In this document: one piece after another, positions 62,295-64,000 of the stretch
Layout of the letters: each line of letters opens with the position of its first letter
Position numbering within the stretch: position 1 is the stretch's first letter
Source: Tessaracoccus massiliensis
Lineage (GTDB): Bacteria > Actinomycetota > Actinomycetes > Propionibacteriales > Propionibacteriaceae
Assembly: GCF_000826065.2 (NCBI RefSeq)
Contig: NZ_LN623542.1
Location: 94,715-158,714 of the forward strand
Direction: 5' to 3'
DNA length: 64,000 nt
Position numbers and translations under genes: made by a program
Notes under the pieces: generated by a model
The model's database searches: none
Seen by the model: only the letters and a program-made list of their open reading frames with translations
Told to the model about the DNA's origin: nothing

Positions 62295-62918
62295 ATGACT
62301 GTGCGTGGAATTGTGGTGTGCCTGCCGGACGCGCCGATGGACGACTACATCGGCGTCATCGAGGTGCTCATCCAGGAGGGATTCTCCCACTTCGCGCTGC
62401 CGGCCAACGCTGAGGCGTTGGCCGATGTGATCGCCATCTTCGGGGCGCGCGCCACGTTCGGGGCGCTGCGCGTGTGGTCCAGCCAGCACGTCCACCGGGC
62501 CGCAGACGCCGGGGCGAGGTTCCTGTTCTCCGACGTGGCGGGCAGCGACGTGGCCGACGCCTCCGACGAGCGCGGCCTCCCCTGCTGGGGCTCGGCCATG
62601 ACGCCCCGCGAGGTGCGCGGGGCCGTGCAGCTCACCGGCGGCGCCCTCCTGTACCCGGCCGACGTGGTGGGCCACGCCATGGCGGCGCGCCTGGCCGAAC
62701 TGGATCTCGTCGGGCAGGTCATCCCGCTGGGCGGCGTCGGCGCGTACGCTGCCGGCGAGTGGTTGAAGGCCGGCTCCCCCGCCGTCGGCGTGGATCACAC
62801 GCTGCTGGGTGACGCGTTCGACGGCGGCCCGCTGGGCCAGCTGCGCGACCGCTGCCACTCCTTCATCTCGCTCGAGCGACGCTACGTGACCAGCGCGGAG
62901 GAGCAGCCGGCCGACTGA
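62295..62918 (+). CDS. KDPG-aldolase-fold protein lacking the catalytic residues
   Basis: 207 residues with the Eda (KDPG/KHG aldolase) pattern along its length: ATFGALRVWSSQHVHRAADA matches VGAGTV...Q, then ARFLFSDVAG, LPCWGSAMTPREV, GGALLYPADV, VIPLGGVGAYAAGEWLKAGS. Where active aldolases have Glu (LEVTLRT) and the Schiff-base Lys (KFFPA), this protein has SHFALPA and LLYPA. So the aldolase reaction is unlikely; a sugar-acid-binding or other role is possible. A CAAGAT box lies 6 nt before the ATG. Confidence 0.75.
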   Translation: MTVRGIVVCLPDAPMDDYIGVIEVLIQEGFSHFALPANAEALADVIAIFGARATFGALRVWSSQHVHRAADAGARFLFSDVAGSDVADASDERGLPCWGSAMTPREVRGAVQLTGGALLYPADVVGHAMAARLAELDLVGQVIPLGGVGAYAAGEWLKAGSPAVGVDHTLLGDAFDGGPLGQLRDRCHSFISLERRYVTSAEEQPAD

Positions 62919-62974
62919 GCAGGAGGACCTCTCAGAAACTTTTCAGATTCATCGGCGAGTCGCGCCCTCTCGCT

Positions 62975-63003
62975 TTGGATTAGCCACTGCCATCGCTTAC
63001 TCT
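62975..63003 (+). promoter_or_regulatory. Candidate promoter of the SH3 protein gene
   Basis: TTGGAT (62975-62980), 17-bp spacer, TACTCT (62998-63003); 38 nt to ATG 63042 with AGGAAAGGGG as ribosome site. TCTCAGAAA and TCTGAGAAA repeats flank it. Confidence 0.5.
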
Positions 63004-63041
63004 GAGAAAACCTTAAGTTCTCTCAGGAAAGGGGCGGCCAC

Positions 63042-64000
63042 ATGGCAGCACCACGGCGCGCGGCGGCATCCGACGACGCGACTCTTGAGGACCTCGGAAC
63101 CGTCACACCTGCGCGTCGCGCGGCTGGCGGTGCTGCGGCCCGCGGCCGGCTGACCCGCATGGCGCTCGCGCCCCTGGCGGCGCTGTCCGTGACCGGTCTG
63201 GCAGCTGGCCTGTTGCTCCTCCCGCCCACGGATCCGGGCACCACAGAGGGCGGCCAGGCCTCCCCCGTGCACGCCTCCCCCCTCGCGGTGAGCAGGAGCC
63301 AGGTGCGCCCCACGCTGTCGGCCCCTGAGACCGCTGCGCCTGCCGCACCCGCCGTCGAGACGCCGGAGCCCACCCCGGCGCCGGAACCCGCCGTCGATTA
63401 CGGCAAGCTCGCCGAGGCCGCCGGCACCCGGTACGCCAGCGCCCCGGTGAACGTGCGCACCGGCCCGGGCACCGGGTTCGACGTGCGCACCGCACTGGCT
63501 GAGGGCGGCGAGGTCACCATCACGTCCTGGGCTGTCGACGGCTGGCACCAGGTCTCACTCAAGGACAAGGCCGGCTGGATCAAGGGCACCTTCCTGACCG
63601 AGACGAAGCCCGAGCCCAAGCCTGCACCGAAGGCAGCCCCGCAGGAAGCCGGCAAGCAGGCCAGCAGCGCCGCCGGTGCAAGCAGCAGCTCCGGATTCTC
63701 CGGCGCCGCATGCGAGAAGGCCGGCGGCCTGGAGCGCAACCTCACGGACCGCACCGCCACGGTCCTGCGCGCCGTGTGCGCAGAGTTCCCGAAGGCCAGC
63801 TCCTACGGCGGCTACCGGCCGGACAGCGACAGCTACCACGGCAGCGGCCGCGCCATCGACGTGATGGTCAGCGGCGAATATGGCTGGCAGATCGCCAAGT
63901 GGGCACGCAACAACGCGAGCTCCCTGGGCATCGTCGAGGTGATCTACGAGCAGAAGATCTGGACCTCGCAGCGCGCCGGTGACGGCTGGCGCGGGATGGC
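63042..64000 (+). CDS. Exported SH3-domain protein with peptidase-M15-like C-terminal domain (3' end cut)
   Basis: At least 319 residues; the gene runs off the window. An N-terminal basic region and one membrane helix (LAPLAALSVTGLAAGLLLLP) are followed by a Pro/Ala-rich linker. An SH3b domain (about 127-185) has VNVRTGPGTGFDVRTAL and WIKGTFLTE. A Ser/Ala-rich linker leads to a C-terminal domain with SYGGYRPDSDSYHGSGRAID, containing the His/Asp spacing of zinc-binding M15-like domains found in mycobacterial and actinobacterial wall proteins. It probably acts on or binds peptidoglycan. Confidence 0.8.
   Translation, partial: MAAPRRAAASDDATLEDLGTVTPARRAAGGAAARGRLTRMALAPLAALSVTGLAAGLLLLPPTDPGTTEGGQASPVHASPLAVSRSQVRPTLSAPETAAPAAPAVETPEPTPAPEPAVDYGKLAEAAGTRYASAPVNVRTGPGTGFDVRTALAEGGEVTITSWAVDGWHQVSLKDKAGWIKGTFLTETKPEPKPAPKAAPQEAGKQASSAAGASSSSGFSGAACEKAGGLERNLTDRTATVLRAVCAEFPKASSYGGYRPDSDSYHGSGRAIDVMVSGEYGWQIAKWARNNASSLGIVEVIYEQKIWTSQRAGDGWRGM

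Noticed and set aside
62919-63041. ydaO-type (c-di-AMP) riboswitch before the SH3 wall protein gene
   Set aside because: Such riboswitches occur before actinobacterial wall genes, but the gap is short and holds a plausible promoter only 38 nt from the start, and the conserved core is not seen.

Overview
The window looks like part of the chromosome of a high-GC Gram-positive bacterium, most likely a member of the Propionibacteriaceae (Tessaracoccus-like). This is an inference from four things: strong GC bias with GTG starts; many genes with a TANNNT box only 6-8 nt before the start codon; polyphosphate glucokinase and a succinyl-CoA:acetate/propionate-type CoA-transferase; and an actinobacterial aryl-carotenoid cluster. 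The first gene (HtrA-like protease) and last gene (SH3 cell-wall protein) are cut by the window edges.

Layout. 1-13 kb holds an HtrA-like protease, serB, a secreted M14 carboxypeptidase, a CoA-transferase, an Xre/DUF2975 regulatory pair, a MarC-type membrane protein, an M20 amidohydrolase, a stand-alone ATP-dependent DNA ligase domain and an SDR/DUF2867 protein, with a decayed TM2-domain gene. 13-18 kb holds a PemK/MazF-like protein, an alpha/beta hydrolase and the methionine ABC transporter metNIQ, separated by dense repeats. 18-23.4 kb holds a secreted polysaccharide deacetylase, a HAD phosphatase, a DUF559 gene cut by an IS3-family element that abuts an IS1380 remnant, and a DUF368 (PopT-type) transporter. 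23.4-29.7 kb holds a giant secreted GH101 endo-alpha-N-acetylgalactosaminidase, a decayed copy of its tail, and tRNA-Gly(CCC). 29.7-40.4 kb holds a D-2-hydroxyacid (lactate) dehydrogenase, a serine hydrolase, phosphofructokinase, a bacterial-PH-domain operon, polyphosphate glucokinase and a lipoprotein. 40.5-53.1 kb holds argS, an FGGY kinase, UDP-glucose dehydrogenase, KtrA/KtrB potassium uptake, a secreted CAP protein, DUF218, pgi, an LCP ligase and a VanZ-like protein. 53.1-62 kb holds two convergent carotenoid operons: (idi-crtE fusion)-crtI-crtB facing crtU-crtYd-crtYc-P450-MFS. The end holds a KDPG-aldolase-like protein lacking the catalytic residues and the cut SH3 protein.

How the genes fit together. 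PPGK, Pgi and PFK feed glucose into glycolysis, and the lactate dehydrogenase and CoA-transferase fit a lactate/propionate fermenter. The carotenoid genes are sufficient on paper for isopentenyl-PP to isorenieratene, and the P450 suggests ring hydroxylation. Four unrelated secreted enzymes (M14 peptidase, NodB deacetylase, GH101, CAP) carry the same two-repeat cysteine module of about 110-150 residues, here regarded as the best candidate for an undescribed surface-display or wall-binding system.

The spaces between genes are filled with at least four families of short repeats. Some supply the stop codons of neighbouring genes, and one copy lies in frame as the linker of the Idi-CrtE fusion.
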